DNA of 64,000 nt. Source: Leucaena leucocephala. Lineage: Eukaryota > Streptophyta > Magnoliopsida > Fabales > Fabaceae. The translations under genes were made by a program, and so were the position numbers. The stretch spans positions 27,425,001 through 27,489,000 of the forward strand of contig CM073519.1 of assembly GCA_037074615.1 (NCBI GenBank), written 5' to 3'. Below are positions 23,766-36,555 of this stretch, piece by piece; positions within the stretch are counted from its first letter, which is position 1, and each line of letters begins with the position of its first letter. The notes under the pieces were generated by a model. The model was not told the origin of the DNA. It saw nothing but the letters and a program-made list of their open reading frames with translations, and ran no database searches.

Positions 23766-25075
23766 GGAGCAGTAAAGACATAGACATAGACATATATATT
23801 ATGAATGTGCTTCACAGACATAGACATATATATTATGTATGTGCTTCAAGCTATAAAGAGATATAGATAGACTATCGTTAGGGTTTTGGAGTAACTCCTA
23901 TTAAAGTACAAGATTGTTTATGATTTGATATTGTTCTAGCACTAGATTATTCCTTACTTTAGTAAGAGGTAACCACTTTCTACTAATTGTGTGTGCTAAT
24001 ATGATCTTTGTGAGTGATTTAACATACATATATATAAATCTATTGATATTGATATGATTGTAATGAGAAAAATTGTTTGATGATTTTTATTGAAAATAGT
24101 CTTGTGAGATTTAAAGTTTAATTTAGAAAGTTTGAGTTGAGATTATAAACTTGTTATATTTTGAGATTAGAATTTGAAAAAGGTTATCTTGAGAAAACCC
24201 TTTTTGTGATATTTATTAAGCTATTGATATTTTAATTAATATGATTATTTTGAGAATTATGCATTAGGGATGGGTGATAATTGAGCTATATTTCTACCAC
24301 GTAATATAGCCTCTATTGGAGCTCAATGGTTGGCATTTGTCCCACCAGTTTACCGAGGGACTTGCCCTACCTATTTATTGAGGGGCTGCTACACCCTCAC
24401 TTATTTATCGAGGGGGAATAAACCCATAGTCTGGTCACATGCTCTGTGGATTTTAGCCTATCTATACCACTTGATCAGTTAGCATTTAAGTGGTCAGTTA
24501 TCACTAGCCCATGGGTTCAATTGGTGGGAATAAGGCAATTGGTTGGATTCATGGGAGAAACTTGGGTGGGTTATCCATTTGATTCTATTATGATAATATG
24601 TTATTTTCTATATATTATATTTTGTGATTGGTCCCACTTAACACCATATGAGCACATGTTAGTACTCATGATGAGTATAATTGCTAATTACTAAGACGTT
24701 TGACTCACCCTATTATTATTAACATTTTTTAGTTTATAGTCTCATCTTAGGACCCCCAGCGAAAATTTTATAGGCTTGATTAAAGTTATATTAATTGTAT
24801 AGCCATATCCCTTTAAGGTATGTGTAGAATACTTGTATATTGTCACAATATGTTTCATTTTGCATACTCATATATTCTATTACTTTATTTATATCTTAAA
24901 AAAAGTCTTTTTATAACCATGGTAGAGTTCATTTAAATTTTAGTTAAACTTTTTTGTACCATGGTTAGCTCTTTCGAAATAAACTAAATTTATTTATAAT
25001 ATTATTTTTAAATTATATTGGGTACAAAATAAGTCTAAATAATTAAGAATAGTTATATTTTAGGATCATTTTACA

Positions 25076-25430
25076 AGGCTCAGATGCTTTGCTCTTTTCT
25101 TGGTTGTTCCCCTTACTGGAGCCTTACTCCCTAGCACCTTGCCTTTCTCTTTTGACACTTATAGGCCATCTTTTGCCACCTTAGGTTGATATTTCTTATT
25201 TTTCTCCTTTGAGATTGAGGGATGAGGAATGTTAGACACTGATTTAAAGGGAATTTGCTCGGACCCATTTGGATTGGTGGTTTTAGTTCCTACAATCACA
25301 AATGAAGATTTTGGAACTTTGAGTAAATGATTGGTGAAATAGAGAAATTTGTGGATGATTGTTGTCATATTCTCAATTTTCTTATCTGGAATGCATAGAA
25401 AGTTTGTGTTCAATATATATGGAATTTTAT
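25076..25430 (-). pseudogene. Other part of the broken 18087-19911 ORF
   Basis: The 84-residue minus-strand frame (25413-25159), with IHKFLYFTNHLLKVPKSS and a lysine/serine-rich end, leads through a stop into basic sequence that continues on the far side of solo LTR H, as expected from the AGGCT duplication. No domain recognised. It may be the N-terminal part of the possible envelope-like protein. Homology to gypsy LTR G begins at about 25430. Confidence 0.4.
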
Positions 25431-26491
25431 AAGGAAAATGTTGTAAGTTAAGAAAGGAAAGGGATTAAATTACAAATAATGGAAAGTTCAAGGACTTAAG
25501 TGTAATTTAGAGAAGTCCCAAGGTCTAAAATAAAATGTAGAGACAAATTTTGGGCCATGAAGTGTAATTATAAAAGTGTAAAGGACCAAAATGAAATTTG
25601 TCAAAGTTCAAGGGCAAAGTTATAATTTTGATGAAGTTATGCCAGAAAAGGCCTAGAATTGCCCAAAAATATTATAGTCCTAAATTTTATCAGTAAATAG
25701 ATAATGGTAATTGAGCTAGGCATATTTTTTAGAATTTTAATTTGAGGCCCCACATAATTAATATTAATTTCTAAAGTTTAGAGATTATTGTATAACCCTA
25801 TGGACTTCCTAATTAGATGAAATATGGCAGGAAATTCCTATAATTAATATAAGAATTTTTGAAACTGACAGAACACAAAAAGGAGTTCAATAAAAATTAT
25901 AATGGAATTTACAGTTGAATAATGCACCTGATAAGTACTTTTGGATTAGTTTTCTCCAGAATTGAGCCATAAAGGCATTGGACCCATTTAAAGGCTCAAG
26001 TTGGTGTCCTATAGGCCCAATAAGATACATGAATAGTTATATGGGTCAATGTTTAGAAAAACCCTTAAAAGTGCAAAATTATAAAAATGCCCCTATATTG
26101 TAATACTAAACAAGAAATGAATGGAAGGCATTTTGGTCATTTGGACATGGTCAAAATGTTGAGAGACATACAGAAATAATTAATCAAAGTCAATATATGC
26201 CCAAATAAGATGTAAAGAAGTATGAAATAACAATTATACCCTTAGTGCTAATATAGTGTAAAACATTAAACTAAGGGTATTTCAGTCATTTTCTAAAGGA
26301 TGATAAGCAGATAAATACTCTATTTAACAATGTCAGTGGTAGAAAAAAATATAAACACTAATTTTCATGATAAAATACATATTATGGAATATCATAAAAG
26401 TTAGAAACGTAAAATAGTCTGATTTTTGTACAACTGACTGAGTACCGTATTGGACTAAAATTTTTCCTATCAGTATTTTCCTATGTCTTAC
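25431..26491 (+). repeat. Gypsy LTR G, left part (5' end missing)
   Basis: Plus-oriented LTR sequence resembling E and A's 3' LTR (for instance a run of AAAGTTCAAGGGCAAA and GGAAATTCCTATAATTAATAT type motifs), without a TG start: its first part is lost at the junction with the older element. It continues at 35579 on the other side of element C; the CTTAC duplication shows that the two parts were once contiguous. Confidence 0.75.
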
Positions 26492-29400
26492 TATCACATC
26501 CTTACTTTTAACCTCAATTATACTCCATTATAGGTGATTGGAACCAATTACATGATTATTTGCTTTGAAAACATCCATTTTCAAAAGATTTGCTCTCGGG
26601 TACTGTTCACTTTTACTGTTCATTTGGTAATCCCAGAACATATACCCTACTTTGAAAATTATTAATTAATTTTAGAAAAATCAAAATAATGTGGTTCTAA
26701 TTTCTAATTAAATATCTTTCATAAATATTTGAGGGGAAAATATGAACTTGAGGTTATCTGGTCCACACGAAATCAGTTTATTGGTTAAAAATCACTGTTC
26801 ATTTGGAAAAATCTGGAAGTTTCAGTTTCTTTGCCTTAAATTTAAAAATTCATTTATCTTTGGTTACTTATCCAAATGAACCGTGTTACCTATGGAAATA
26901 AATATCTAGATGTCCTCTTTAAGGTCACCAAATTTCATAGAAAAACTCGTTCATTTGATATATAAAATCATCGTGTGAACGTCGCTGTCTCTAATCATTT
27001 ACCTTATCTCAATTCCAGATTTTAGTTTCAAATTTGGAAAATCATAACAATTTGGTTACTTACCTAATTAAGGTTTTCTTGGTGTTAATTTAAAGATTTG
27101 TATCTAGCTACCCTCACACCAAATTTCAGAATAAAACTCGTTGATTGACACATCAAAATTATCTTCAAATCCCCACGGCTTCACAACGGGGTTACAGAAA
27201 CACACACTATGCATGCTAGCATATCATCCCATAGTGTCATGTAACTCATATAACTTATTATACAAACTTAATCACCAATATTCACTCTTTTCCTTTAGAG
27301 GATCCAGTACCTAAAACATAGTTATGCATGTGGAAGGAATGAGATTTCATGGAAATCCCAATAGCAAGTTACACAAACTATAATATCATGAATGAGTAAT
27401 TGAATGCTCAACATGTTATCATGTGATGGAAGCTACTTCATAATGGTACATAAGAAAACTCTAACATGCATATTGTTATGACATAACTTGCAAGGAGTTG
27501 CAATCATTCATACTTCATCATAGACATGATGACATAATCTTAAGCTCAACCAAACACCATAATCAACAAGCAAGCAAAACAATTAAACAAACATGAGTTA
27601 TAGTTAGGTATCCTTGCTACCTCTTAGCTATCTTGGTCAAGACCTTCTTGGTATGATTTCCTTCCTTCACAAATGTCAAAACCTAGCAATTAAAACATAA
27701 TACCAAGTTACAACTCAACTTGAACACCAAACCAAGACTAGGTTTTCACTAGGTCCCTTTCTTTCTCTACTTTATGTTTCCTACTTCTATCTTTCCAAAA
27801 TAAATTCTCATGGTTCATTTCCACATAATTTTTCATGTAGAATCCAAATATGAAATCAGAATTTCCAAAATCAAAACATACCAATTGCTACAGTACCAAA
27901 CCGAAATGGATGTCCCTTTTTCCAAAAATTCACATTTTGATTCCAATGCTTCCAATACTTGTTCTCCTACTTTATCCCCACCCAATTTTCCATTTTAAAC
28001 TCATTGGAAGCATCAAAATCATGAAATTCCATCATATGATACCAGCAAGAACACAAAACCCTAAATCCAAACATACTTGAATTCCCAAGCTTATACCACT
28101 TGATTCTAGCTTGTTTAAGCTTGTCTAAACTATCCATAACATAAAACTCATATTTTAACCATATATGAGCAACACTTCCAGCAGTAACCATAAGGGAAAT
28201 ATAGCACAAAAACCCCTTAAAACCATGAGCTAACCTACTAGAACCAAGCTCAAGATCAAGGGAGATGATTACCTTGCTTGTTACTTCACTTTGGTTGCTT
28301 CTTTCTTGGTTGAATGGAAATTTTGCAAGAGTTTCCCCATGGTTCACCATGCATGCCAAAGTGATATGAATAGGGGGTATTTATAGAGAAATTTGGGTTG
28401 AAATGGATGGCCAAGATTGATTTGGTTACTATTTGATACAAGGGCTCACATTTAATCTTGGATTTAACTTTTTATAAAAAGAATAATTATGACATCATGT
28501 GGGACAGCTCATGGGACACCTAATATGGGTATGTGGCGTGCTTCCCATGTAAGGAAACTTCTGGAAAAATTTCAGTCTAATCTGGTACCGATCGGAGCAA
28601 TTTCACAACAATCGGACTATTTTCTATTCCTGATTTTTTTATAATATACCAGGATAAGTATTCTATCCTGGAAATTAATTTCTAGGCTTCTCATACCATT
28701 GAAAATGTTAGACTGAGTATTTATCTGCCATGCATCCCTTGGAAAATGACCAAAATACCCTTGGCGTCCTTTATTGCATTGTACTAACCCTAAGGGCATA
28801 ATTGTCATTTCACCGCTCTTTGTACTGCCTTATGGCATATATATTGGCTCTAACTAATCACATTTATACAATGTGCCAAGTTTTTTGCCTATCTATACAG
28901 TATAGGCATCCAGGGGCATTTTTGTAATTTCACACTTTTCCTGTACTGCTATGGTCTTTGGCCTACTTAACTGTCCAGTCACCTTAATGGGCTCATGATA
29001 GTGCCATTTGGTCCTTATTCTGGGCTTATTGCCTGTATTACCTTTATGGCCCAATTTACAATACAACTCTCTTCATCCTATTTATCGGGTATTTTATTTC
29101 ACTGTAAAATCCTGTATGGCTTCTATAGGGTTCCTTTTCTGATTCTGTCAATTTTATAAATTCATATATTGAATATATGAATTTTCTATAAGGCCTTGTC
29201 TGATTCTAAGATCTGAAAAATACTATAATAATTCCTTCTGACTTCAAGAATTTATATCAATTAATCGGGACCTCAAATCAAAATTCTTTGTTGCGTTAAA
29301 CTGACCGGAATATTTTTGTCTATCTACTAGTAAAATTTGGGTTTGATCTGATTCTGGACATTTTTGGCATGTTTTTGCTCAACTTTTCCATATTTATATT

Positions 29401-29654
29401 TAGGTCCCTTAACTTTGTATTAATTGCACTTTAGTCCCTGAACTTTTCATTAATTGTATTTAGGTCCCTCCTTTTATTTCTACTTCAACTTTTTACCTTC
29501 AAACTTTTCAATTTTCGTTTAGGTCCCTATTCTTTCCTTAGTTATTAATCCTTCCATTTCATTTCTCAATCTGATACAGTCTATTCCAAGAAACTCATAT
29601 CCATTTCATATAATCTGTACACACATATCATATAGGAAAATTGTGGATATGACA
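26492..29654 (-). repeat. Element C 3' LTR
   Basis: 3163 bp. Begins TGTCATATCC on the minus strand; its far end reads ...GGATGTGATA instead of ...GGATGTGACA, so the terminal CA has mutated to TA. TATA box on the minus strand at 28378-28385 followed by CCCCCTA. The ORF of 130 residues at 27967-28359 has a counterpart in the other LTR (33839-34243) but lies at the transcript start region and shows no domain. Confidence 0.93.
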
Positions 29655-29669
29655 TTTCTCTCCCCTTTA
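29655..29669 (-). promoter_or_regulatory. Element C polypurine tract
   Basis: On the minus strand AAAGGGGAGAGAAA directly abuts the TGTCATATCC start of the 3' LTR. It primes plus-strand DNA synthesis. It is very close to the PPT of B (45646-45657). Confidence 0.85.
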
Positions 29670-29707
29670 AAATAAATTTTATCCTTAAAATTTATATTAC
29701 ATATATA

Positions 29708-31088
29708 CTAAGGAAATAGTTTAGGGTATGTTTCTCTCATTCTTTCCTCTGCTTCCCATGTAGCTTCACTCTCTATTAATCCCTTCCAGACTACCTTAAC
29801 TAGAGGGATCTGCTTATTTCACAACTGCTTGACCTTTCTATCTACAATCTGTACTAGTCCAACTTCATAAGTCAGGTCATCTCGCAGTGCAATATCATCC
29901 TGGTCAACCACATATGATGGATTTGGAACATATTTCATTAACTGGGAAACATGGAATACATCATGAATCTTACTGAGATGTGTAGAAAGAGCTAATTTAT
30001 AAGCTACTAATCGTACTCTTGAGAGGATCTGAAATGGCCCAATGTATATAGGATGCAGCTTCTTCACTTTGATTGATTGCCCAGCTCCTATCGTTGGAAT
30101 CAACTTAAGGAATACATGCTCTCCTTCTTCAAACTCTAACGGCTTTCTTCTGATATCAGCATAACTCTTCTGTCTACTTTGAGCCGTTAATAGCCTCTTT
30201 CTAATCTTATCAATCTGTGCTGTTGTCTGGTCTACTATGTTAAGACCAAACATCCTCCTTTCGCTCAACTCCCCAGCATAAGGGAGATCTATACTTCCAT
30301 CCATAAAGTGCTTCAAATAGAGCCATCTGAATGCTAGCCTGATAACTGTTGTTATAGGCAAACTCTATCAATGGTAGATGGACATCTTAACTCCCTTTGA
30401 AATCTAAGACACAAGCTCTTAACATATCCTTAAGCGTCTGGATTGTTCTCCCAGATTGACCATCTGTTTGAGGATGGTAAGCTGTACTAAATCTGAGAGT
30501 ATTGTCAATTTCTTTATGTAGAGCTTGCCAAAAGTTTGATATAAACCAAGGATCTGTGTCAGATATGATACTACTGGGAATACCATGTAGTCTTCAATAC
30601 TAGCATCTCTCTCTACCATATGTTAGCTCTCTCTCTAGCTGGTATATTGCCATATGTGCTTTACTCTTAGATAGACAACCCAGTACCTTGAAGATCTTCT
30701 CTAATGTACTGATCCAATCCTTTGCTTTCTATACATTGAATGTTCCCACAAACGTCGGAGGACTATGCTTATAGAACTTAGTCATCTACTGTTGAATACC
30801 AGCAAGATCTACTGTATGTCTTGTTTGTCTTGGCTGTTCTGTTGTCTGTTGAACTATCTCTGGTTCTATATTAGCTGTACCAGCAGATTCTGGTTACCGT
30901 AGGTTCTCTACCGCTTCTGCTACAACCGCTGCTATGGCAGCATCCCTTTCTTGTTCACTCATTGCTTGAGCAGCTCTTACTTCCTCTATCAGCTTCTGCT
31001 GCTATTCCAATCGTTCTATAATCAACTGATTAATGTCTCCATCATTTTGGGGTTCACTCGAAGAACTAGCTCTTCTTGTTCTTACCAT
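29708..31088 (-). pseudogene. Element C gag-integrase deletion fusion
   Basis: ATG at 31088 begins the same MVRTRRAS gag start as in A and B. Gag homology runs to about 30600 (ending soon after the QMAIYQLE-like stretch) and then jumps to the integrase core (RLHGIPSS, about 30590). The missing part in B corresponds to about 41500-44720, so roughly 3.2 kb, including protease, RT and RNase H, is gone. Downstream are the integrase catalytic end, the C-terminal domain (180-residue frame 30361-29819, KSYADIRRKPLEFEEGEHV) and the chromodomain (VKVVWKGLIESEATWEAEE), with stop TAG at 29708-29710. Several stops and frameshifts interrupt it. Confidence 0.9.
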
Positions 31089-31281
31089 TTTGTTTTACTA
31101 TCGTAATAGGATAGAAAGGAATACTATAATTAACATACTTTATATTTAATTCCAAACATAGCGTACAGCAAGTTTAACATCATCACATAAACTTTTTATA
31201 ACATACACACATACATGTACTATGTCATTACTAGTCATGAGTACATAGAATACAGCAACATTCAATCATACATCTATTACA

Positions 31282-32238
31282 TTATGTTTCCTCATAGTGG
31301 ATCCTAATGAACTCCCCTATCATATAGATCCAATCATGGATATCCTCAAAGGGTTCCTCTTCAAAGTACTGATCTAGCTCTTCTCTCCATGTTACTGTAA
31401 GAGGCAAAATATCATCCATGATGTTAACCCAATCAGTGAGGGTAAGGGTATTTAGATCATATGCCTGATAGACTTCTCGAATTCTAGTTATGAAGTTCAT
31501 GTAAGTTCTGTAATCTTGGTCTACTTCTCTAACTAGCGTTCTTCTCAAGTCATACAGCTGCCCAACTAATTCCACTACTTTCTTGAACCGATCCTCTATC
31601 ATATTCTTTCTTGGTACTAACTCTATAACATAGGTAGGATCAAGGTATATTTCTACTATTGGCTTCTTTGTTCCACTGGGACCTGGGATATCTGTAGGGT
31701 CTGGTCTGTGACTAGATCTAGGTATGTCAACTGCATAACTGGGTTCAAGTACACTAGCTGGTTCAGGTACTTGACTTGAATCAGGGACATTTATCTGATT
31801 AGCTTGTCTAGGTACAGGTTCTATAGTTCCCACAATATAGGAGTACCCTTTCTCAACCTGATCTTCCTGAGGATCTTCCATCTCTATATCATTCATCTGA
31901 TCTATATCTCCCTTTCTATTAGGGTTAGCTGCCTTAGGAGGTACCACATTGACAGGTGGGTCTGAAATATGTTCCTCAAGTTTATCCTCTTCTGATAGTA
32001 CATCCTCATTTGATGTTTCATCCATCCTATTTGATCCCACAGAAGATCTATCTAACCTGCCCAATTCTGATTTACTACTGGAATCATTAATGTGGATTAC
32101 TGGAGGAAGACCAAACTCCAGATCATGTATCAATGCCTCAACCTCCTCCGAGTTTCAACCTAACTTATCTAAACTAAAAACTTATGGTAAAGGGTCTCCT
32201 TGGTTTACTGTAGTTTCTGATGTTCTAGACTCAGTCAT
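31282..32238 (-). pseudogene. ORF0 of element C
   Basis: Probable start is ATG at 32238 (MTESRTSETTVNQ, sharing SETTVNQ with B's ORF0). Codons 19 and 28 are stops; the frame then stays open for about 283 codons to 31282. The first half is acidic, serine/proline-rich and probably disordered, with repeated PxP-S-like stretches near 31700-31800. The last 130 or so residues form the conserved part: IYLDPTYVIELVPRKN, QLYDLRRTL, VDQDYRTYMNFITR, LTDWVNIMDDILP, TWREELDQYFEEE, DWIYMIGEFIRI. No known domain recognised. It lies between PBS and gag, 193 bp upstream of the gag ATG. Confidence 0.8.
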
Positions 32239-32340
32239 CTTTATCCTACAATAATTAACTTAGGGTCAATTATGCAGATTTTACTTATGTATTAGTCTAT
32301 AAATAATCTAATTAGAGCATTTCCTAAGCCAAAATCCTTT

Positions 32341-32352
32341 GCTCTGATACCA
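32341..32352 (-). promoter_or_regulatory. Element C primer-binding site
   Basis: TGGTATCAGAGC on the minus strand, three bases from the LTR end (32356). Complementary to the 3' end of initiator tRNA-Met, as in B. Confidence 0.93.
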
Positions 32353-32355
32353 AAA

Positions 32356-35300
32356 TGTCACATCCTTACTTTTAACCTCAATTATACTCTATTAGAGGTG
32401 ATTGGAACCAATTACATGATCATTTGCTTTGAAAACATCCATTTCCAAAAGATTTGCTCTCGGGGGTACTATTCACTTTTACTGTTCATTTGGTAATTCT
32501 AGAACATGTACCCTACTTTGAAAATTTATAATTAATTGTAGAAAAATTAAAAATATGTGGTTCCAATTTTTAATGAAAGACCTTTCATAAATATTTGAGG
32601 GAAAAATATGAAATTGAGGTTCTCTGGTCCACACGAAATCAGTTTATTGGTTAAAAATCACTGTTCATTTGGTAAAATCTGGAAGTTCCAGTTTCTTGGC
32701 CTTAACTTTAAAAATTCATTTCTCTTTGGTTACTTATCCAAATGAACCGTTTTACCTATGGAAATAAATATCTAGATGTCCTCTTTAAGGTCACCAAATT
32801 TTATAGAAAAAATCGTTCATTTGATATATAAAATCATCGTGTGAACGTCGCTCTTTCTAATCGTTTAATTTATCTCAATTCCAGATTTTAGTTTCAAATT
32901 TGGAAAATCATAACAATTCGGTTACTTATCCAATTAAGGTGTTCTTGGTGTCAATTTAAATCCCTGTATCTCATCTACTGTCACACCAAATTTCATTCCA
33001 AAAATCATTGATTTACACATCAAAATCATCGTCACATCACCACGGCCTCACAATAGGGTTACAGAAACATACACCATGCATGCTAGTATATTATCCCATA
33101 GTGTCATGTAAGTCATATAACTTATTATACAAACTTAATCATCAATATTCACAATTTTCCCTTGAGAGGATCCAGCACCTAAAACATAGTTATGCATGTG
33201 GAAGGAAAGAGATTTCATGGAAATCCCAATAGCAAGTTACACAAACTATAATATCATGCATGAATAATTGAATGCTTAAAATGTTATCATGTGATGGGAG
33301 CTACTTCATAATGGTACATAAGCAAACTCTAATATGCATATTGTTATGAAATAACTTGCAAGCAGTTGCAATCAATCATACTTCATCATAGACATGATGA
33401 CATAATCTCAAGCTCAACCAAACACTATAATCAACAAGCAAGCAAAGCAATTAAACAAACATGAGTTATAGTTAGGTATCCTTGCTACCTCTTATTTATC
33501 TTGGTCAAGACCTTCTTGCGATGATTTTCTTCCTTCAAAAATGTAAAAACCTAGCCATTACAAAAAAATACCAAGTTACAACTAAACTTGAACACAAAAC
33601 CAAGACTAGGTTTTCACTAGCTCCCTTTCTTTCTCTACTTTATGTTTCCTACTTCCATCTTTCCAAAATAAATTCTCATGGTTCATTTGCACATAATTTT
33701 TCATGTAGAATCCAAATATGAAATCAGAATTTCCAAAATCAAAACATACCAATTGCTACAGTACCAAACCTAAATGGATGTCCCATTTCAAAAAAATCAC
33801 ATTTTGATTCCAATGCTTCCAATACTTGTTCTCCTACTTTATCCCCACACAATTTTCCATTTTAAACTCATTGGAAGCATCAAAATCATGAAAATTCCAT
33901 CATATGAACAGTACCATGTACAGTACCAGCAAGAACACAAAACCCTAAATCCAAACATACTTGAATTCCCAAGTTTATACCACTTGATTCCAGCTTGTTT
34001 AAGCTTGTCTAAACTATCCATAACATAAAACTCATATTTTAACCACATATTGGAAGAACTTCTAGCAGCAACCATAAGGGAAATAGAGCACAAAAACCCC
34101 TTAAAATGAAGTGCTAACTTGCTAGAACAAAGGTCAAGATCAAGGGAGATGATTACCTTGCTTCTTGCTTTAAGTTGTGTGCTTCTTTCTTGGTTGAATG
34201 GAAATTTTGCAAGAGTTTCCCCATGGTTCACCATGCATGCCAAAGTGATCTGAATAGGGGGTATTTATAGAGAAATTTGGGTTGAAATGGATGGCCAAGA
34301 TTGATTTGGTTACTATTTGATCCAAGGGCTCACATTTAATCTTGGATTTAACTTTTTCTAAGAAGAATAATTATGACATCTTGTGGGAAATCTCATGGGA
34401 CACCTAATATGTGTATGTGGCATGCTGCCCATGTAAGGAGACTTCTGAAAAAAATTTAGTCTAATCTGGTACCGATCGGAACAGTTTCACAACAACCGCC
34501 GGACTGTTTTATGTTCCTGGTTTTTTTATAATATACTAGGATATGTATTATATCATGGAAATTAATTTTTAGGCTTCTCATAGCATTGAAAATATTAGAC
34601 TAAGTATTTATCTGCCATCAATCCCTTGGAAAATGACCAAAATAACTTTGGTGTCCTTTCTTGTACTGTACTAACCCTAAGGGCATAATTGTCATTTCAC
34701 CTCTCTTTGTATTGCCTTATGGCATATATACTGGCTCTAACTAATCACATTTATACAATGTGCCAAGTTTTTTGCCTATCTAGAATGACTAAAATGACCT
34801 CCATCCACTACTGGTACAGTATGGGCATTTAGGAGCATTTTCGTAATTTTGCACTTTTCCTGGACTACTCTGGTATTTGGCCCACTTAACTGTCCAGTCA
34901 CCTTAATGGGCTCATGATGGCACCATTTGGGCCTTATTATGGGCTTATTACTTGTATTACCTTTATGGCCTAATTTACAATACAAATCTCCCAATCCTAT
35001 TCATCGGGTATTTTATTTCACTGTAAAATCCCGTATGGCTTCTATAGGGTTCCTTTTATGATTCTGTCAATTTTATAAATTCATATATTAAATATATGAA
35101 TTTTCTATAAGGTCTTGTCTGATTCTGAGATCTAAAAAATACTGTAATAATTCCTTCTGACTTCAGAAATTTATATCAATTAATTGGGACCTCAAATCAA
35201 AATTCTGTGTTGCGTTAAACTGACAAAAATATTTTTGTCTATCTACTGGTAAAATTTGGGTCTGATATGATTCTGGGAATTTCTGGCCTATTTTTGCTTA

Positions 35301-35573
35301 ACTTTTTCATATTTACATTTAGGTCCCTTAACTTTGGATTAATTGTACTTTAGTCCCTGAACTTTTCATTAATTGCATTTAGGTCCCTCCTTTTATTTCT
35401 ACTTCAACTTTTTACCTTCAAACTTTTCAATTTTTGTTTAGGTCCCTATTCTTTCCTTAGTTATTAATCCTTCCCTTTCCTTTCTCAATCTGATACAGTC
35501 TATTCTAAGAAACTCATATCCATTTCAGATAATCTGTACACACATATCATATAGAAAATTTAGGGATATGACA
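32356..35573 (-). repeat. Element C 5' LTR
   Basis: 3218 bp, TGTCATATCC...GGATGTGACA on the minus strand. Slightly longer than the 3' LTR and visibly more divergent from it than B's LTRs are from each other (small indels and many substitutions), so C is older than B. TATA box on the minus strand at 34262-34269. Confidence 0.93.
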
Positions 35574-35578
35574 CTTAC

Positions 35579-36555
35579 ACCAAACAAAGCCTTATTTGAT
35601 GTCATGGATGATATCACTTTTTGGCTTGGTGGGCAAGCTAGTTTGAAGATTCAATATGTCCGATCAAATAATGTTTGGATTAATATATACCCCCAATTTC
35701 ACATCCCATTTTGACGGCTCATGAGCCATAGCGGAAGCTCTGCTAAATTTAATTTTGAGCTTAGGAGAAAGCATAAAACTTGGAGGAAAAAGAAAGGTAA
35801 TTAGCTCCTTTGATCTTGAATTTTATTCTACGAAATTTTACTCTTGGTTTTAAGTGGTTTTATGATATTTTCCTTTTAGTGTTGCTGCTGGATGTACTGT
35901 TCATATGTGGTGGGAATATAAATTTTGTTATATATAATTTAGGCACGCTTAAACAAGTCAGAATCAAGTAGTATTGGATTAGAAATTCAAATATACATTC
36001 AATTAGGGTCTTGTGTTCTTGGCTGCCACTGTATGAATAACTGTTCATATGTGAGAATTTCATGACTTTAATGCTTCCAATGGAAAATGGAAAATTGTGT
36101 GGGGGTAAGGTAGAGAAATAAGTAGTGGAAGCATTGAAATCAAAATTAGAATTTTTGGAATACAAAAGGAGGTGTTCCAGTACTGTACAGTAGCCAAGAA
36201 AGAAGTTTCAATTTGAAAATTCTAACTTCATATTTAGATTCTACATGAAAAGTTGTGTGGAAATAAATCATGATAATTTATTTTGGAAAGATGAAAGTAT
36301 AAGACATAAAATGGACAAAGATGGAACCTAGTGAAAACCTAATGTTGGAATTGCTTTAAAATTGAGTTATAACTTGCTATTGCTTTATAATGGCTAGGTT
36401 TTGACATTTGTTTTGAAAGACAACCATTTCAAGGAGAGCTAGACAAAGATAACTTAAGAGGTAGCAGGAATACCTAACTATAATCTTATAGTTGTTTGAC
36501 TTTATACTTACTTGTTAATTGTGATTTTTGGTTGAGCTTGTGATGATGCTATGAT
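35579..36555 (+). repeat. Gypsy LTR G, right part
   Basis: Continues LTR G after element C (GATGTCATGGATGATATCAC follows directly, as in A's LTR near 15190). It runs through a TATA-like ATATATACCCCC (about 35682-35693) and down to a point where the sequence flips to the opposite orientation near 36555. The minus-strand frame at 35860-36165 is incidental. Confidence 0.75.

Larger units (their letters stand above)
19912..25075 (+). mobile_element. Solo LTR H, interrupted by copia LTRs
   Basis: Begins TGTAACATCCCAATTTTT (19912) and ends GATCATTTTACA (25075), with a perfect 5-bp TSD AGGCT at 19907-19911 and 25076-25080. Its own sequence is 19912-20201 plus about 23766-25075 (roughly 1.6 kb); the middle is copia LTR DNA. 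No internal region is present, so it is a solo LTR. It landed in the broken ORF to its left and right. Orientation is taken as plus from a TATAAAG at about 23870 but is uncertain. A tandem duplication of about 37 bp lies at about 23775-23850. Confidence 0.85.
26492..35573 (-). mobile_element. Element C: complete-ended, internally deleted gypsy element
   Basis: 9082 bp with two LTRs, PPT, PBS and a perfect TSD CTTAC (26487-26491 and 35574-35578). Read on the minus strand: 5' LTR 35573-32356, PBS 32352-32341, ORF0 32238-31282, gag start 31088, then a gag-to-integrase deletion junction near 30600, integrase and chromodomain to 29708, PPT (29669-29655) and 3' LTR 29654-26492. Protease, RT and RNase H are absent, so the copy cannot move on its own. 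Same lineage as A and B. Confidence 0.93.

Noticed and set aside
30419..30619. 66-residue minus-strand ORF in element C
   Set aside because: Out-of-frame shadow of the integrase region after the deletion junction; the same kind of shadow occurs in A at 10552-10797.
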